The notes under the pieces were generated by a model. The model was given only the letters and a program-made list of their open reading frames with translations. It searched no databases and had not been told where the DNA came from. This document shows positions 19,782 through 29,654 of a DNA stretch of 64,000 nucleotides, one piece after another. Position numbers and translations under genes: made by a program. The DNA comes from Competibacter_A sp037045685 (GTDB taxonomy: Bacteria; Pseudomonadota; Gammaproteobacteria; Competibacterales; Competibacteraceae): positions 434,001 through 498,000 of the forward strand of contig JBAOII010000023.1 in the NCBI GenBank assembly GCA_037045685.1, written 5' to 3'. How positions within the stretch are numbered: position 1 is the stretch's first letter; every line of letters starts with the position of its first letter.

Positions 19782-21585
19782 GTGAACGCGCGCATCCAGC
19801 GGTTGTCGCCGCGATTGATCAGCCAGATCGCGGCGGGCGAGGTGGTCGAGCGGCCGGCTTCCATCGTGAAAGAATTGCTCGAAAACAGCCTGGACGCCGG
19901 CGCCACGTCCATTCGGATCGAGGTGGAGCAGGGCGGCGTCCGGCTGATTCGAGTCCGCGACGATGGGCGCGGCATCCATCCCGACGATTTGCCGCTCGCG
20001 CTCGTCCGCCACGCCACCAGCAAGATCGCCAGCTTCGACGATCTCCAGCAGGTCGCCAGTTTGGGTTTTCGCGGCGAAGCCCTGCCCAGCATCGCCTCGG
20101 TGGCGCGCTTGACCTTGACCTCCCGAATACCCGGCCGAACCGATGGCGGGCGGATCGAGGGCGATGGCGGCGATGTCGTCGGCGAGCCCATTCCGGCCGC
20201 CCATCCGGCGGGAACGACGGTGGAGGTGCGCGATCTGTTCTTCAACGTGCCGGCCCGCCGCAAGTTTCTGCGCGCCGAGCGCACCGAGTTCGGCCATGTC
20301 GAGGAGGCTGTCCGCCGGCTGGCCTTGAGCCGGTTCGCGGTCGGATTCGGCCTGTGGCACAACCGGCGCACGGTTTTCGATTTGGCGCCGGCGGCCGATC
20401 AATCGGCCCGGACCCGGCGGGTGGCGGAGCTGTGCGGCAACGAGCTGGCCGCCGCCAGCCTGCCCGTCGCGAAAGACGCGGCCGGCCTGCGCATCTGGGG
20501 TTGGCTCGGGCTGCCGTCGATAGCCCGCGCCCAGCCGGACCTGCAATACTTCTTCGTCAACGGCCGACCCGTGCGGGATCGGACCATCGCCCACGCCGTG
20601 CGCCAAGCCTATCGGGACGTGCTCTATCAGGACCGCCATCCCGCCGTCGTGCTGCATCTGGAACTCGATCCGGCCCTGGTGGATGTCAACGCCCATCCGG
20701 CCAAGCACGAGGTGCGGTTTCGGGAGCCCTCGCTGGTGCACGAAACCGTCCGCCGGCTGGTCCAGACCGCCCTGGCCGAAGCCCGGCCCGGCGAAGCGCC
20801 GCCCCCGGTCGTCCGAGCCGGCGAGCGGTTGTGGCCGGGGGCGGGCGGGCGCGACGCCGTTTCCTCCGACCCTTTTTTCGCCGGCCAGCGCCCGTTGCCG
20901 CTAGAGGTGCGGGAGCGGCTAGCAAATTACGGTCGATTGCATCCGGCATCCCCGCCGGAAGCCTTCCCGGCCGATGACGAAGCCCCGTCCGTGGCCGAGC
21001 CCCCGCCGTTGGGCCACGCGCTGGGCCAGTTGCACGGTCGCTATATCCTGGCGGAAAACGCGGAAGGGCTGGTGGTGGTGGACATGCACGCCGCCCACGA
21101 GCGCATCCTGTACGAGCGGTTGAAAGCTTCACTCGCCGAGGGGGGGCTCCAGACCCAGATCTTGCTGGTGCCGGTCACGCTGGCGGTCGGTCCCCGGGAG
21201 CGGCAACGGGTCGAGGAGTTTGGCGCGCTGTTGGCCCGAGCCGGTCTGGTCGATCGAAGCGCTGGGGCCGGAAACCTTGGCGGTGCGGCAAATCCCGGCG
21301 CTGCTGGCCGGTTCGGATATCGCCGGCCTGGTGCGCGACATGCTGGCCGACTTGGTAGCGCACGAGGCGACCGACCGTTCCGAAACGGCTATTTTGGCCC
21401 TGCTGGCCAGTTTGGCCTGCCACGGCGCGGTGCGCGCCAACCGGCCGCTCGACCTGCTGGAAATGAATGCCTTGCTGCGCGACATGGAGCGCGCCGACCG
21501 TGGCGGTCAGTGCAATCATGGCCGGCCGACTTGGGTCCAACTGAAGCTGGACGAACTGGACCGGCTGTTTCGGCGGGGCCGGTGA
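19782..21585 (+). CDS. mutL: DNA mismatch repair protein MutL, one frameshift
   Basis: The start is GTG at 19782 (V-N-A-R-I-Q-R-L-S-P-R). The repaired length is 600 residues. GHKL ATPase motifs are LLENSLDAGAT, DDGRGIHPDD and LGFRGEALPSIA. The C-terminal domain carries DMHAAHERILYE, the DQHA(x)2E(x)4E endonuclease signature with Met for Gln, and CNHGRPTW. This suggests a nicking-competent MutL as in bacteria without MutH. One extra base near 21250-21253 breaks the frame at AGLV/IEALGPE; an inactive mutL is possible but less likely than an error. miaA starts 9 nt downstream. Confidence 0.9.
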
Positions 21586-21594
21586 CGGGCGAGA

Positions 21595-22569
21595 ATGAGC
21601 GCGCGAAACACGGATTCACGGCCGCCCGTGCTGTGCCTGATGGGGCCGACCGCCTCCGGCAAAACCGCGCTGGCGGTCGAGCTGGTTCGACGGTTGCCGC
21701 TCGAAGTCATCAGCGTGGATTCGGCCTTGGTTTATCGGGAGATGGATATCGGCACCGCCAAGCCCGATTTGGAAACCCGGCGCGTCGTCCCGCATCGGTT
21801 GGTGGATATCCTCGATCCGGCGGAGACCTATTCGGCCGGCCGTTTTCGAAAGGATGCCCGGCGCGAGATCGGGGAAATTGAAATGGCGGGGAGAATTCCC
21901 TTGCTGGTCGGGGGAACCATGCTTTATTTTCGGGCGCTGGAACGGGGTCTGGCGGAACTGCCGCCCGCCGATCCGGCGGTGCGCGCCCGGCTGACGGCGG
22001 AGCTGGCCGAGCGGGGCAGCGAAGCCCTGCACGCCCGTTTGACCCGACTCGACCCGGTGGCGGCGAAACGCATTCATCCCCGCGACCCGCAGCGCATCCG
22101 GCGGGCGCTCGAAGTTTGCGAGATCGCGGGCCGGTCGCTGACGGAACTTCATGCCCTTTCGCGCAACGAATCATTGCCGTTTCGGATGGTCAAGCTGATC
22201 GTGGCTCCGGCGGATCGCCAGGTGTTGCACGCACGGATCGAACAACGGTTTCGGGCCATGGTGGGGCAAGGCTTCATCGCCGAAGTCGAGCGGTTGCGGG
22301 CCCGCGGCGACCTGGATTTGGATAAACCCTCGATGCGGGCGGTCGGATATCGGCAGGTCTGGAGGTATCTGGATGGTGGCTTGGATCATGCAGGGATGAT
22401 CGAAAAGGGAATCGCGGCAACCCGCCAGCTCGCCAAGCGGCAGTTGACGTGGTTGCGGGCCGAATCGGCGGCCAATTGGTTGGACGGCACAGATCACCGC
22501 CTGTTGGATCGCGCGATCGCCCGATTGCGCGAGAGCGGGTTTTTACTCAATACGCTTGAGCGCGTGTGA
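21595..22569 (+). CDS. miaA: tRNA dimethylallyltransferase MiaA
   Basis: The 324-residue enzyme adds dimethylallyl to A37 of tRNAs reading U-starting codons. The P-loop is GPTASGKTALAVEL. The substrate-binding stretch DSALVYREMDIGTAKP and the motif MRAVGYRQVWRYL are in place. The start is ATG with GGGCGAG upstream. It sits between mutL and hfq in the classical gammaproteobacterial order. Confidence 0.97.
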   Translation: MSARNTDSRPPVLCLMGPTASGKTALAVELVRRLPLEVISVDSALVYREMDIGTAKPDLETRRVVPHRLVDILDPAETYSAGRFRKDARREIGEIEMAGRIPLLVGGTMLYFRALERGLAELPPADPAVRARLTAELAERGSEALHARLTRLDPVAAKRIHPRDPQRIRRALEVCEIAGRSLTELHALSRNESLPFRMVKLIVAPADRQVLHARIEQRFRAMVGQGFIAEVERLRARGDLDLDKPSMRAVGYRQVWRYLDGGLDHAGMIEKGIAATRQLAKRQLTWLRAESAANWLDGTDHRLLDRAIARLRESGFLLNTLERV

Positions 22570-22738
22570 TAAAATGCCCACCCGATGGCGTCGGTTCGCG
22601 GTGATTCTCCCGCGATTCGCGCGGCCACCAACAATATCCACCGGTAACACATCATGGGAAGGTGATGGTCCAACCGTTCCGCGAACGGTCCCGGGGAGGC
22701 GGGCGCCCCCGAGCGAGGCGCTTGGCTTTTTTGGTTTT

Positions 22739-22766
22739 TTTACAAGAAATATCTTGTGCTTATGTT
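22739..22766 (+). promoter_or_regulatory. Likely hfq promoter in the miaA-hfq gap
   Basis: TTTACA (22739-22744) and TATGTT (22761-22766) are 16 bp apart. A start near 22773 would give a leader of about 39 nt. Just upstream, a weak GC hairpin (GCGCC...GGCGC, about 22707-22725) followed by T runs could act as a leaky terminator after miaA. Confidence 0.45.
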
Positions 22767-22811
22767 TTCGATGCGCCTGTTTCAGGCCCATAACAACAAG
22801 GGAGAGTCGTA

Positions 22812-23066
22812 ATGGCAAAAGGTCATTCCCTTCAGGAGCCGTTCTTGAATGCGTTGCGCAAGGAGCGGATTCCGGTTTCGGTCTATCTGGTGAATGGGAT
22901 CAAGCTCCAGGGGCAGATCGAATCCTTCGATCAGTTCGTGGTGTTGCTCAAGAACAGCGTCAGCCAGATGATCTACAAGCACGCCATTTCCACGGTCGTG
23001 CCGGCGCGCAACGTGCGCTTGAATCTGGCGGCGGACGAGAACGGCGCCGGTAGCGATCAACCCTGA
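22812..23066 (+). CDS. hfq: RNA chaperone Hfq
   Basis: The 84-residue protein has the Sm1 motif (QEPFLNALRKERIPVSVYLV; SFDQFVVLLKN) and the Sm2 motif around YKHAISTVVP. The C-terminal tail is short. It forms a hexamer that pairs small RNAs with mRNAs. GGGAGAG lies just upstream of the ATG. It heads hfq-hflX-hflK-hflC. Confidence 0.98.
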   Translation: MAKGHSLQEPFLNALRKERIPVSVYLVNGIKLQGQIESFDQFVVLLKNSVSQMIYKHAISTVVPARNVRLNLAADENGAGSDQP

Positions 23067-23095
23067 CCGATTCGGCCAGAATCACGGGAGGCGGT

Positions 23096-24409
23096 TTGTT
23101 CGAGCGTCCGCGCGGTGGCGAACGCGCCGTTTTGGTGCATTTGCTGTTGGATGGGTTTGAAGACGAGCGGGATTGCACCGAATTTCGGGAACTGGCGGTA
23201 TCGGCGGGCGCGGAATGTGCGGCCCTGATCACGGGGCGACGGCAAACCCCCGATCCGCGCCTGTTCGTCGGCAGCGGCAAGGCCGGCGAGATCCGGGAAG
23301 CGGCGCGCCAAAGCGGAGCGGAGCTGATCATCTTCGATCACGACCTGTCTCCGGGCCAAGAACGCAACCTGGAGGCCTTCCTGCAATGCCGGGTCTTGGG
23401 CCGCACCGGCTTGATCCTGGACATCTTCGCCCAGCGCGCCCGCAGTTTCGAAGGCAAACTGCAGGTGGAGCTGGCGCAACTGCGCCATCTGTCCACCCGG
23501 CTGGTGCGCGGCTGGACCCACTTGGAACGGCAGCGCGGCGGTATCGGGCTGCGCGGTCCCGGCGAGACCCAGCTGGAGACCGACCGGCGGCTCTTGGCCG
23601 ATCGCATCCGGCAGATCCGCCTGCGGCTGGATCGGGTCGGGCGCCAGCGCGAGCAGGGGCGGCGGGCGCGCCGCAAGGCCGACCTGCCGACCGTCTCGGT
23701 GGTGGGCTATACCAACGCCGGAAAGTCCACCTTGTTCAACGCCCTGACCCGGGCGGACGTCTACGCCGCCGACCAGCTGTTCGCCACGCTGGACCCGACG
23801 CTGCGCCGGCTGGATCTGCCGGGCGCCGAACCGGTGGTGCTCGCCGACACCGTGGGGTTCATCAGCCGCTTGCCGCACGAGCTGGTGGCGGCGTTTCGCG
23901 CGACCCTGCGGGAGACTTGCGAGGCCAGCTTGCTGCTGCACGTCATCGATGCCAGCCATCCCGACCGGACGGCGGTCATCGCCCAGGTCGAGGCGGTGCT
24001 GGAGGAAATCGGCGCGACGGCCGTGCCGTGCTTGCGCGTGTTCAACAAAATCGATTTGACCGGCGACCCTCCTCGACTGGAGCGGGACGCCGAAGGCCAG
24101 GCGCGGGCCGCGTGGCTGTCGGCGGTGACCGGAGCGGGAATCGACTCTCTGGCGACGGCGTTGGCCGAGCGCTTGCGGGGCGATGCCCTGCACGGCTGGC
24201 TGTGCCTGCCGCCGTCGGCTTCCCGGCTGCGGGCCCGGCTGTTCAGTCTGGGCGCGGTGGTGGCCGAGCAAAAGGGACCGGAAGGTGAAAGTCTGATCGA
24301 AGCGCGCACGTCGCGCGGCAACATGGAACTTTTGTACCGCCGATATGGCTTGCGAGCGGAATGGGTGCATTCGGGGTTCGAGAATCCGACGGCGCGAACA
24401 GGATGCTAA
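23096..24409 (+). CDS. hflX: Ribosome-associated GTPase HflX
   Basis: The 437-residue GTPase splits stalled or heat-damaged 70S ribosomes. TTG (23096) is the start, with GGGAGGCGG just ahead; it yields FERPRGGERAVLVHLLLDGF, which lines up with known HflX N-termini. The Gly-rich linker is GGIGLRGPGETQLETDRRLL. G1 is GYTNAGKSTLFN, G3 is DTVGF and G4 is NKID. It follows hfq by 29 nt. Confidence 0.95.
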   Translation: MFERPRGGERAVLVHLLLDGFEDERDCTEFRELAVSAGAECAALITGRRQTPDPRLFVGSGKAGEIREAARQSGAELIIFDHDLSPGQERNLEAFLQCRVLGRTGLILDIFAQRARSFEGKLQVELAQLRHLSTRLVRGWTHLERQRGGIGLRGPGETQLETDRRLLADRIRQIRLRLDRVGRQREQGRRARRKADLPTVSVVGYTNAGKSTLFNALTRADVYAADQLFATLDPTLRRLDLPGAEPVVLADTVGFISRLPHELVAAFRATLRETCEASLLLHVIDASHPDRTAVIAQVEAVLEEIGATAVPCLRVFNKIDLTGDPPRLERDAEGQARAAWLSAVTGAGIDSLATALAERLRGDALHGWLCLPPSASRLRARLFSLGAVVAEQKGPEGESLIEARTSRGNMELLYRRYGLRAEWVHSGFENPTARTGC

Positions 24410-24438
24410 ATCCTAAAGACGATTTTTTGGGGTACGAC

Positions 24439-25782
24439 ATGGCCTGGAATGAACCGGGAGGCGGTAACCGCGATCCCTGGAGCGGGGGTGGCCGCGATCA
24501 GGGGCCGCCGGATTTGGATGAAGTGATCCGCAAGCTGTCGGACAAGTTCGGCGCTCTGTTCGGTGGTCGGCGCGGCGGCGGCGGCGCGGGCTCCTCGGGT
24601 TCCGGGTTTGCCGGTATCGGCGTGGTGGTGGGGCTGATCGCCGTGGTCGGCTGGCTGATCGCCAGCATCTACATCGTGGACGAGGGCACGCGCGGCGTGG
24701 TGCTGCGGTTCGGCCGCTACCTGGAAACCACTTTGCCGGGCCCGCACTTGCGGATTTTTCCGATCGACCGGGTCGAGATCGTGAACATCGAGCAGCGGCG
24801 TTTCAAGGAAATCGGCTATCGCTCCGGCAGCGGCCGGCAACCGGCGGTGCGCTCGGTGCCGAAGGAGGCGCTGATGTTGACCCAGGACGAGAACATCGTG
24901 GACATGCGTTTGGCCGTGCAGTACCAGATCAACGATCCGCGAGCCTATTTGTTCAACGTGCTCGATGCCGAGAACGTGCTGGTTCAGGTGGTGGAAAGCG
25001 CCGCCCGCGAGACCATCGGCAAGAGCACCATGGACTTTGTGTTGACCGAGGGCCGCAGCGATATCGTCGCGAGCATCAAGTCGCTGAGCCAGCGGATTCT
25101 CGACAATTACCCGCCGGGGCCGCTCGCGGCCTCGGGCGAGGATGGGTCGGGAAAGCGGCAAGCCGGCTCGTCTCCGCCGGCCAAGGCCGCCCCCGAGGGC
25201 GCCAAAGTCCAGACATCCCAGAGCTTGGGCGGCAGCGTCAAAGGCGCCGGCCTGCAAATCATCACCGTGGTGCTCCAGGATGCCCAACCGCCGGAAGAAG
25301 TTCAGGACGCCTTCGCTGACGCCATCAAGGCGCGCGAGGACGAGCAGCGGCTGAAAAATGAAGCCGAGGCTTACTCGAACGAGGTCATTCCGCGCGCGCG
25401 CGGTCAGGCGGCTCGGCGCCTTCAGGAAGCCTTGGCCTACAAAGACCAGGTCATCGCCCAAGCCCAAGGCGAGGCCAGCCGCTTCGCGCAATTGCTGGCG
25501 GCCTATCGCAAAGCGCCGGAAGTGACGCGGGCGCGGCTCTATCTGGAAACGCTGGAAGCGGTCCTGTCGCGGTCGAGCAAGGTGCTGGTGGACGTGAAGA
25601 GCGCCAACAGCCTGATGTATTTGCCGTTGGACCGGCTGCTCAAGTCCGGAGAGGTGCCGGGCGTCGCCGGTTCTGGCGCAACCGCGTCCGAAGCGGCGCC
25701 GGCCCCCTCGACCCCCTCGGTCGATGGCAGCGCGGCGGCGACCCGTTTGCGCGATTTGAACCGCGGCAGGGAGGTGCGCTGA
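24439..25782 (+). CDS. hflK: FtsH protease modulator HflK
   Basis: The 447-residue SPFH protein forms with HflC the cage around FtsH at the inner membrane. The ATG at 24439 gives MAWNEPGGGNRDPW, matching the family; earlier in-frame ATGs do not. One TM helix follows the Gly-rich N-terminus (GIGVVVGLIAVVGWLIASIY), then the SPFH domain. Residues about 225-270 hold a Gly/Ser/Pro-rich insertion not seen in the E. coli protein (419 residues). It overlaps hflC by one base. Confidence 0.95.
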   Translation: MAWNEPGGGNRDPWSGGGRDQGPPDLDEVIRKLSDKFGALFGGRRGGGGAGSSGSGFAGIGVVVGLIAVVGWLIASIYIVDEGTRGVVLRFGRYLETTLPGPHLRIFPIDRVEIVNIEQRRFKEIGYRSGSGRQPAVRSVPKEALMLTQDENIVDMRLAVQYQINDPRAYLFNVLDAENVLVQVVESAARETIGKSTMDFVLTEGRSDIVASIKSLSQRILDNYPPGPLAASGEDGSGKRQAGSSPPAKAAPEGAKVQTSQSLGGSVKGAGLQIITVVLQDAQPPEEVQDAFADAIKAREDEQRLKNEAEAYSNEVIPRARGQAARRLQEALAYKDQVIAQAQGEASRFAQLLAAYRKAPEVTRARLYLETLEAVLSRSSKVLVDVKSANSLMYLPLDRLLKSGEVPGVAGSGATASEAAPAPSTPSVDGSAAATRLRDLNRGREVR

Positions 25783-26660
25783 TGGCGCGAACCCCGTTAT
25801 CGATGTCCCGTAACGCCCTGATGATCTCGGTCGTCGGCGCGGTGCTGGTGCTGGCGATGTCCCTGTTCACGGTGGACGAAACCCAGACCGCCATCCGCTT
25901 CCAGTTGGGCGAGATCGTCCAGGCCAACTATCGGCCGGGCCTGCACTGGAAATGGCCGCTGATCAACAACGTGCGCAAGTTCGACCGCCGCCTGCAAACC
26001 CTGGATACCGAACCGGAGCGGTTTTTGACCGCCGAGAAGAAGAACGTGATCGTGGACTCTTTCGCCATGTGGCGAGTCGAGGACGTGCGCCTGTTCTACA
26101 CCACGGTGGGCGGCGATGCGGCCCAGGCCAATGTCAGGCTCGACCAGATCGTCAAAGACAGCCTGCGCAGCGAGTTCAGCAAGCGCTCCATCCAGGAAGT
26201 GGTGTCCGGTGATCGCGACCAGATCATGGAAATCCTCAGCCGCTTGCTCAGGGAACAGGCGACCCAGCTCGGCATCGCGGCGGTGGACGTGCGGATCAAG
26301 CGCATCGACCTGCCGCCGGATGTCAGCAGCTCGGTGTTCAGCCGGATGAAGGCCGAACGGTTGCGGGTGGCCAAGGATTTCCGCTCGCGCGGCGGCGAGG
26401 CCGCCGAGCGCATCCGCGCCGACGCCGACCGCCAGAACACGGTGGTGTTGGCGGAAGCTTACCGCGATGCCGAGCGGCAGCGCGGCGAGGGGGATGCCCA
26501 GGCGGCGGATATCTATGCGCAGGCTTACGGCCAGGACCAGGATTTCTACAACTTCTATCGAAGCTTGTCCGCTTACCGGCAAAGCTTTGGCGGGAAGGAC
26601 GACGTTCTGGTCCTCCAGCCGGATTCCCAGTTTTTCCGCTATTTCAACAAGTCCCAATAA
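25782..26660 (+). CDS. hflC: FtsH protease modulator HflC
   Basis: The 292-residue SPFH protein is the partner of HflK. It has an N-terminal TM helix (ALMISVVGAVLVLAMSLFTV), then an SPFH domain with FQLGEIVQANYRPGLHWKWP and the coiled-coil region SRGGEAAERIRADADRQ. Its ATG overlaps the hflK stop (TGATG), so translation is coupled. Confidence 0.96.
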   Translation: MARTPLSMSRNALMISVVGAVLVLAMSLFTVDETQTAIRFQLGEIVQANYRPGLHWKWPLINNVRKFDRRLQTLDTEPERFLTAEKKNVIVDSFAMWRVEDVRLFYTTVGGDAAQANVRLDQIVKDSLRSEFSKRSIQEVVSGDRDQIMEILSRLLREQATQLGIAAVDVRIKRIDLPPDVSSSVFSRMKAERLRVAKDFRSRGGEAAERIRADADRQNTVVLAEAYRDAERQRGEGDAQAADIYAQAYGQDQDFYNFYRSLSAYRQSFGGKDDVLVLQPDSQFFRYFNKSQ

Positions 26661-26714
26661 TGGCTGCGGTCCGCTGGGCGTGCTGCGGCCCCGCGCCGGC
26701 CGCCGGACGCCGCC

Positions 26715-26900
26715 ATGTGGGATGAGTTGCTGGCGGCGTTCGGTTTGATGCTGGTGGTGGAGGGGATTTTGCCGTTCCTCAGCCCGAGCGCTCTGCGTCA
26801 GTCCCTGCTGCGGATGGCCCAACTGGAGGACCGCACGCTCCGGTTCGTCGGGTTGGGTAGCATGTTGCTGGGGCTGCTGGTGCTGTATTTTTTCCGCTGA
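26715..26900 (+). CDS. DUF2065 (YjeT-like) small membrane protein
   Basis: The 61-residue protein has two membrane helices (LLAAFGLMLVVEGILPFLSP; FVGLGSMLLGLLVLYFF). It is the YjeT-type protein regularly found between hflC and purA. The function is unknown. Confidence 0.88.
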   Translation: MWDELLAAFGLMLVVEGILPFLSPSALRQSLLRMAQLEDRTLRFVGLGSMLLGLLVLYFFR

Positions 26901-26951
26901 AGTCGCTCGCCCGCCAACTACGATGGACTCCGAGCTCGTCACCCGCCACCC

Positions 26952-28166
26952 ATGACGCCTGAAGATCGCTGGCTGTTGCCCGAAGGTATCGAGGAAATTC
27001 TGCCGCCCGCCGCCGGCCGGCTGGAGCGGCTGCGCCACCGCTTGCTCCAACTTTACGAAAGCTGGGGCTATGAGTTGGTGATCCCGCCGCTGATCGAATT
27101 TCTGGAATCGCTGTTGACCGGGACCGGCAACGATCTGGAGCTGCAAACCTTCAAGCTCACCGACCAGTTGAGCGGCCGGATGATGGGCGTGCGCGCCGAC
27201 ATGACGCCGCAGGTGGCCCGGATCGACGCCCATCTGCTCAAGCGCGACGGGCCGGTCCGGCTGTGCTACATGGGCACGGTGCTGCGGACCCGCGCCGACG
27301 GCTTTGGCGGCTCCCGCAGCCCCTATCAGGCCGGGGTGGAGCTTTACGGTCACCGGGGCCACGAAAGCGATTTGGAAGTCCTGACGCTCATGTTGGAAAC
27401 CCTTGGGGTGGCGGGGATCGACAGCGTGCATCTGGACTTGGGACATGTGGCGGTATTCCGCGAACTGGTGCGCCGGGCCGGTCTGGATCGGGAGCGTGAA
27501 GCGCTGCTGTTCGAGGCGCTGCAACGCAAGGCCCTGCCCGAGATTCGCCAGCGCTTGGCCGATTGGCGGCTTCCCGCCCCTTGCGACCGCTGGTTGACGG
27601 CGCTGGCCGAGCTGAACGGTGGGCCGGAAGTGCTGGATGCGGCCGGGGCCTTGCTGGCCGAAGGCGGCGCAGGGATCGGCGCGGCGCTGGCGACGCTGCG
27701 CGGGCTGGTCGCGGCGTTGCGGCGACGATGGCCCGAGTTGCCGATCCATGTCGATCTGGCCGAATTGCGGGGCTATCGCTATCACACCGGCGTGGTGTTC
27801 GCCGCTTATGTGCCGGGCCAGGGTCAGGCGGTGGCGCAGGGCGGGCGCTACGACGAGATCGGCCTGGTGTTCGGCCGAGCCCGCCCGGCGACGGGGTTCA
27901 GCGCCGATCTGGCGACCTTGCTGCGGCTGAGTTCGCTGCCGGAAACCCCGGTTGCCGGAATCCGCGCCCCGGCGATGGGAGATGCGGCGCTGGAGCGGGT
28001 GGTGGTGGCGTTGCGCGGCCGAGGGGAGCGCGTGGTGCGGGCTTTGCCCGGCGCGGTCGAATCGCCGCAGGCTTTGGGGTGCGACCGGGAGATGGTGCGG
28101 CGGGATGGAGAATGGATCGTGGTCCCGTTGCCGGAACTTTCCGTCCGCCGCGATCGGAACAACTAA
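26952..28166 (+). CDS. hisZ: ATP phosphoribosyltransferase regulatory subunit HisZ
   Basis: The 404-residue paralogue of histidyl-tRNA synthetase lacks the anticodon domain and regulates short-form HisG. It starts MTPEDRWLLPEGIEEILPP. The class II motifs appear as VRADMTPQVARID and SPYQAGVELYG, and the His-pocket as LRGYRYHTGVVFAAY. No hisG is nearby, which is normal for hisZ placed before purA in gammaproteobacteria. Confidence 0.95.
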   Translation: MTPEDRWLLPEGIEEILPPAAGRLERLRHRLLQLYESWGYELVIPPLIEFLESLLTGTGNDLELQTFKLTDQLSGRMMGVRADMTPQVARIDAHLLKRDGPVRLCYMGTVLRTRADGFGGSRSPYQAGVELYGHRGHESDLEVLTLMLETLGVAGIDSVHLDLGHVAVFRELVRRAGLDREREALLFEALQRKALPEIRQRLADWRLPAPCDRWLTALAELNGGPEVLDAAGALLAEGGAGIGAALATLRGLVAALRRRWPELPIHVDLAELRGYRYHTGVVFAAYVPGQGQAVAQGGRYDEIGLVFGRARPATGFSADLATLLRLSSLPETPVAGIRAPAMGDAALERVVVALRGRGERVVRALPGAVESPQALGCDREMVRRDGEWIVVPLPELSVRRDRNN

Positions 28167-28185
28167 CCGACTATAGGAAGCGGGC

Positions 28186-29490
28186 ATGGGCAAGAACGTG
28201 GTTGTCATCGGCGCGCAGTGGGGCGACGAAGGCAAGGGCAAGGTCGTGGATCTGCTCACCGAGAACGCGGCGGCGGTCGTGCGGTTCCAGGGCGGGCACA
28301 ACGCCGGCCACACCTTGGTCATCGGCGGCCAGAAGACCGTTTTGCACCTGATCCCCTCCGGAATCCTGCGGGAAGGGGTCGATTGCCTGATCGGCAATGG
28401 CGTGGTGCTGTCGCCGGCGGCGCTGCTGACCGAAATCGACGATTTGGAGCGCCGGGGCGTGGACGTGATGGCGCGATTGCGGATCAGCGAAGCCTGTCCG
28501 CTGATCCTGCCCTACCATGTCGCTCTGGATCAGGCCCGCGAGAAGGCGCGCGGCGAGCGGGCCATCGGCACCACCGGGCGCGGTATCGGGCCGGCCTACG
28601 AAGACAAGGTCGCCCGGCGGGCGGTGCGGCTGGCCGATCTGCTCGACCGGGAACGCTTCGCCGCCAAGCTGGCCGAGGTCATGGATTTCCACAACTTCGT
28701 GTTGCAGCGCTACTTCGAGACCGATCCGGTCGATTTTCGGCGAACGCTCGACGAGGCGTTGACCATGGCCGAACGCTTGCGGCCGCTGGCGGCGGATGTC
28801 ACCGCGTTGCTGGACGCGCACCGGCGGCGCGGCGACAACGTGCTGTTCGAGGGCGCGCAGGGCGCGATGCTGGATATCGACCACGGCACCTATCCCTACG
28901 TTACCTCCTCCAACACCACCGCCGGCGGGGCCGCCACCGGGACCGGGCTGGGGCCGCGCTATCTGGACCATGTGCTGGGCATCACCAAAGCCTACACCAC
29001 CCGGGTCGGCGGCGGGCCGTTCCCGACCGAGCTGTTCGACCGGACCGGCGACTATCTGGTGGAACGCGGCCACGAGTTCGGCTCGACCACCGGCCGGCGG
29101 CGGCGCTGCGGCTGGTTCGATGCGATGGCGCTGCGCCGCTCCATCGTGAACAACAGCGTTTCGGGGTTGTGCGTGACCAAGCTGGACGTGCTGGACGGAC
29201 TGGATCGCATCCGGCTGTGCGTGGGCTACCGGCACGGGTCGGAGCGGCTGGACAGCGCGCCTGCGGGCGCGGAGGCGCTGGCGGCGTGCGCGCCGATCTA
29301 CGAGGAGATGCCCGGTTGGCGGGAACCCACGGCCGGCGTGCGCCGTCACGAGGATTTGCCCGCCGCCGCGCGGGCTTACCTGCGGCGGATCGAGGAGCTG
29401 GCCGGCGTCCCCATCGATCTCATCTCGACCAGTCCGGACCGGAACGATACCATCGTCCTGCGGGATCCGTTCGCGGCGTCGAAGGGATAG
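28186..29490 (+). CDS. purA: Adenylosuccinate synthetase
   Basis: The 434-residue enzyme joins IMP and aspartate using GTP in AMP synthesis. Motifs include GAQWGDEGKGKVVD, GGHNAGHTLV, TTGRGIGPAYEDKVARR and RVGGGPFPTEL. It is 19 nt behind hisZ and followed by a strong terminator. Confidence 0.98.
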   Translation: MGKNVVVIGAQWGDEGKGKVVDLLTENAAAVVRFQGGHNAGHTLVIGGQKTVLHLIPSGILREGVDCLIGNGVVLSPAALLTEIDDLERRGVDVMARLRISEACPLILPYHVALDQAREKARGERAIGTTGRGIGPAYEDKVARRAVRLADLLDRERFAAKLAEVMDFHNFVLQRYFETDPVDFRRTLDEALTMAERLRPLAADVTALLDAHRRRGDNVLFEGAQGAMLDIDHGTYPYVTSSNTTAGGAATGTGLGPRYLDHVLGITKAYTTRVGGGPFPTELFDRTGDYLVERGHEFGSTTGRRRRCGWFDAMALRRSIVNNSVSGLCVTKLDVLDGLDRIRLCVGYRHGSERLDSAPAGAEALAACAPIYEEMPGWREPTAGVRRHEDLPAAARAYLRRIEELAGVPIDLISTSPDRNDTIVLRDPFAASKG

Positions 29491-29496
29491 AAAGGC

Positions 29497-29526
29497 AAAA
29501 GGCCCGGCGTTGACCGGGCCTTTTTC
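29497..29526 (+). terminator. Rho-independent terminator after purA
   Basis: The stem AAAGGCCCGG / CCGGGCCTTT with a 6-nt loop is followed by TTT. It lies 7 nt behind the purA stop. Because the stem is flanked by A and T runs it may also serve the minus-strand tRNA read from the other side. Confidence 0.92.
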
Positions 29527-29530
29527 AATC

Positions 29531-29617
29531 TGGTGCCGAAGAGAGGACTTGAACCTCCACTGGGTTACCCCAACTAAGACCTGAACCTAGCGCGTCTACC
29601 AGTTCCGCCACTTCGGC
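29531..29617 (-). tRNA. tRNA-Leu (CAG)
   Basis: The minus-strand sequence folds as an 87-nt class II tRNA with GCCGAAG / CTTCGGC acceptor arms, encoded CCA, D arm with GGTAGACGC, anticodon loop TTCAGGT (anticodon CAG), a long variable arm (TTGGGGTAACCCAG) and T loop GTTCAAGTC. Confidence 0.97.
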
Positions 29618-29654
29618 CTGACTGTCGCGCCGGTTGCGACGACGACGGGAGCGC

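Noticed and set aside
22570..22738. Riboswitch or small RNA in the miaA-hfq gap
   Set aside because: No conserved leader structure is recognisable beyond a weak hairpin.
25797..28397. Minus-strand open frame of 866 codons opposite hflC and hisZ
   Set aside because: It is an antisense shadow lacking any recognisable domain.
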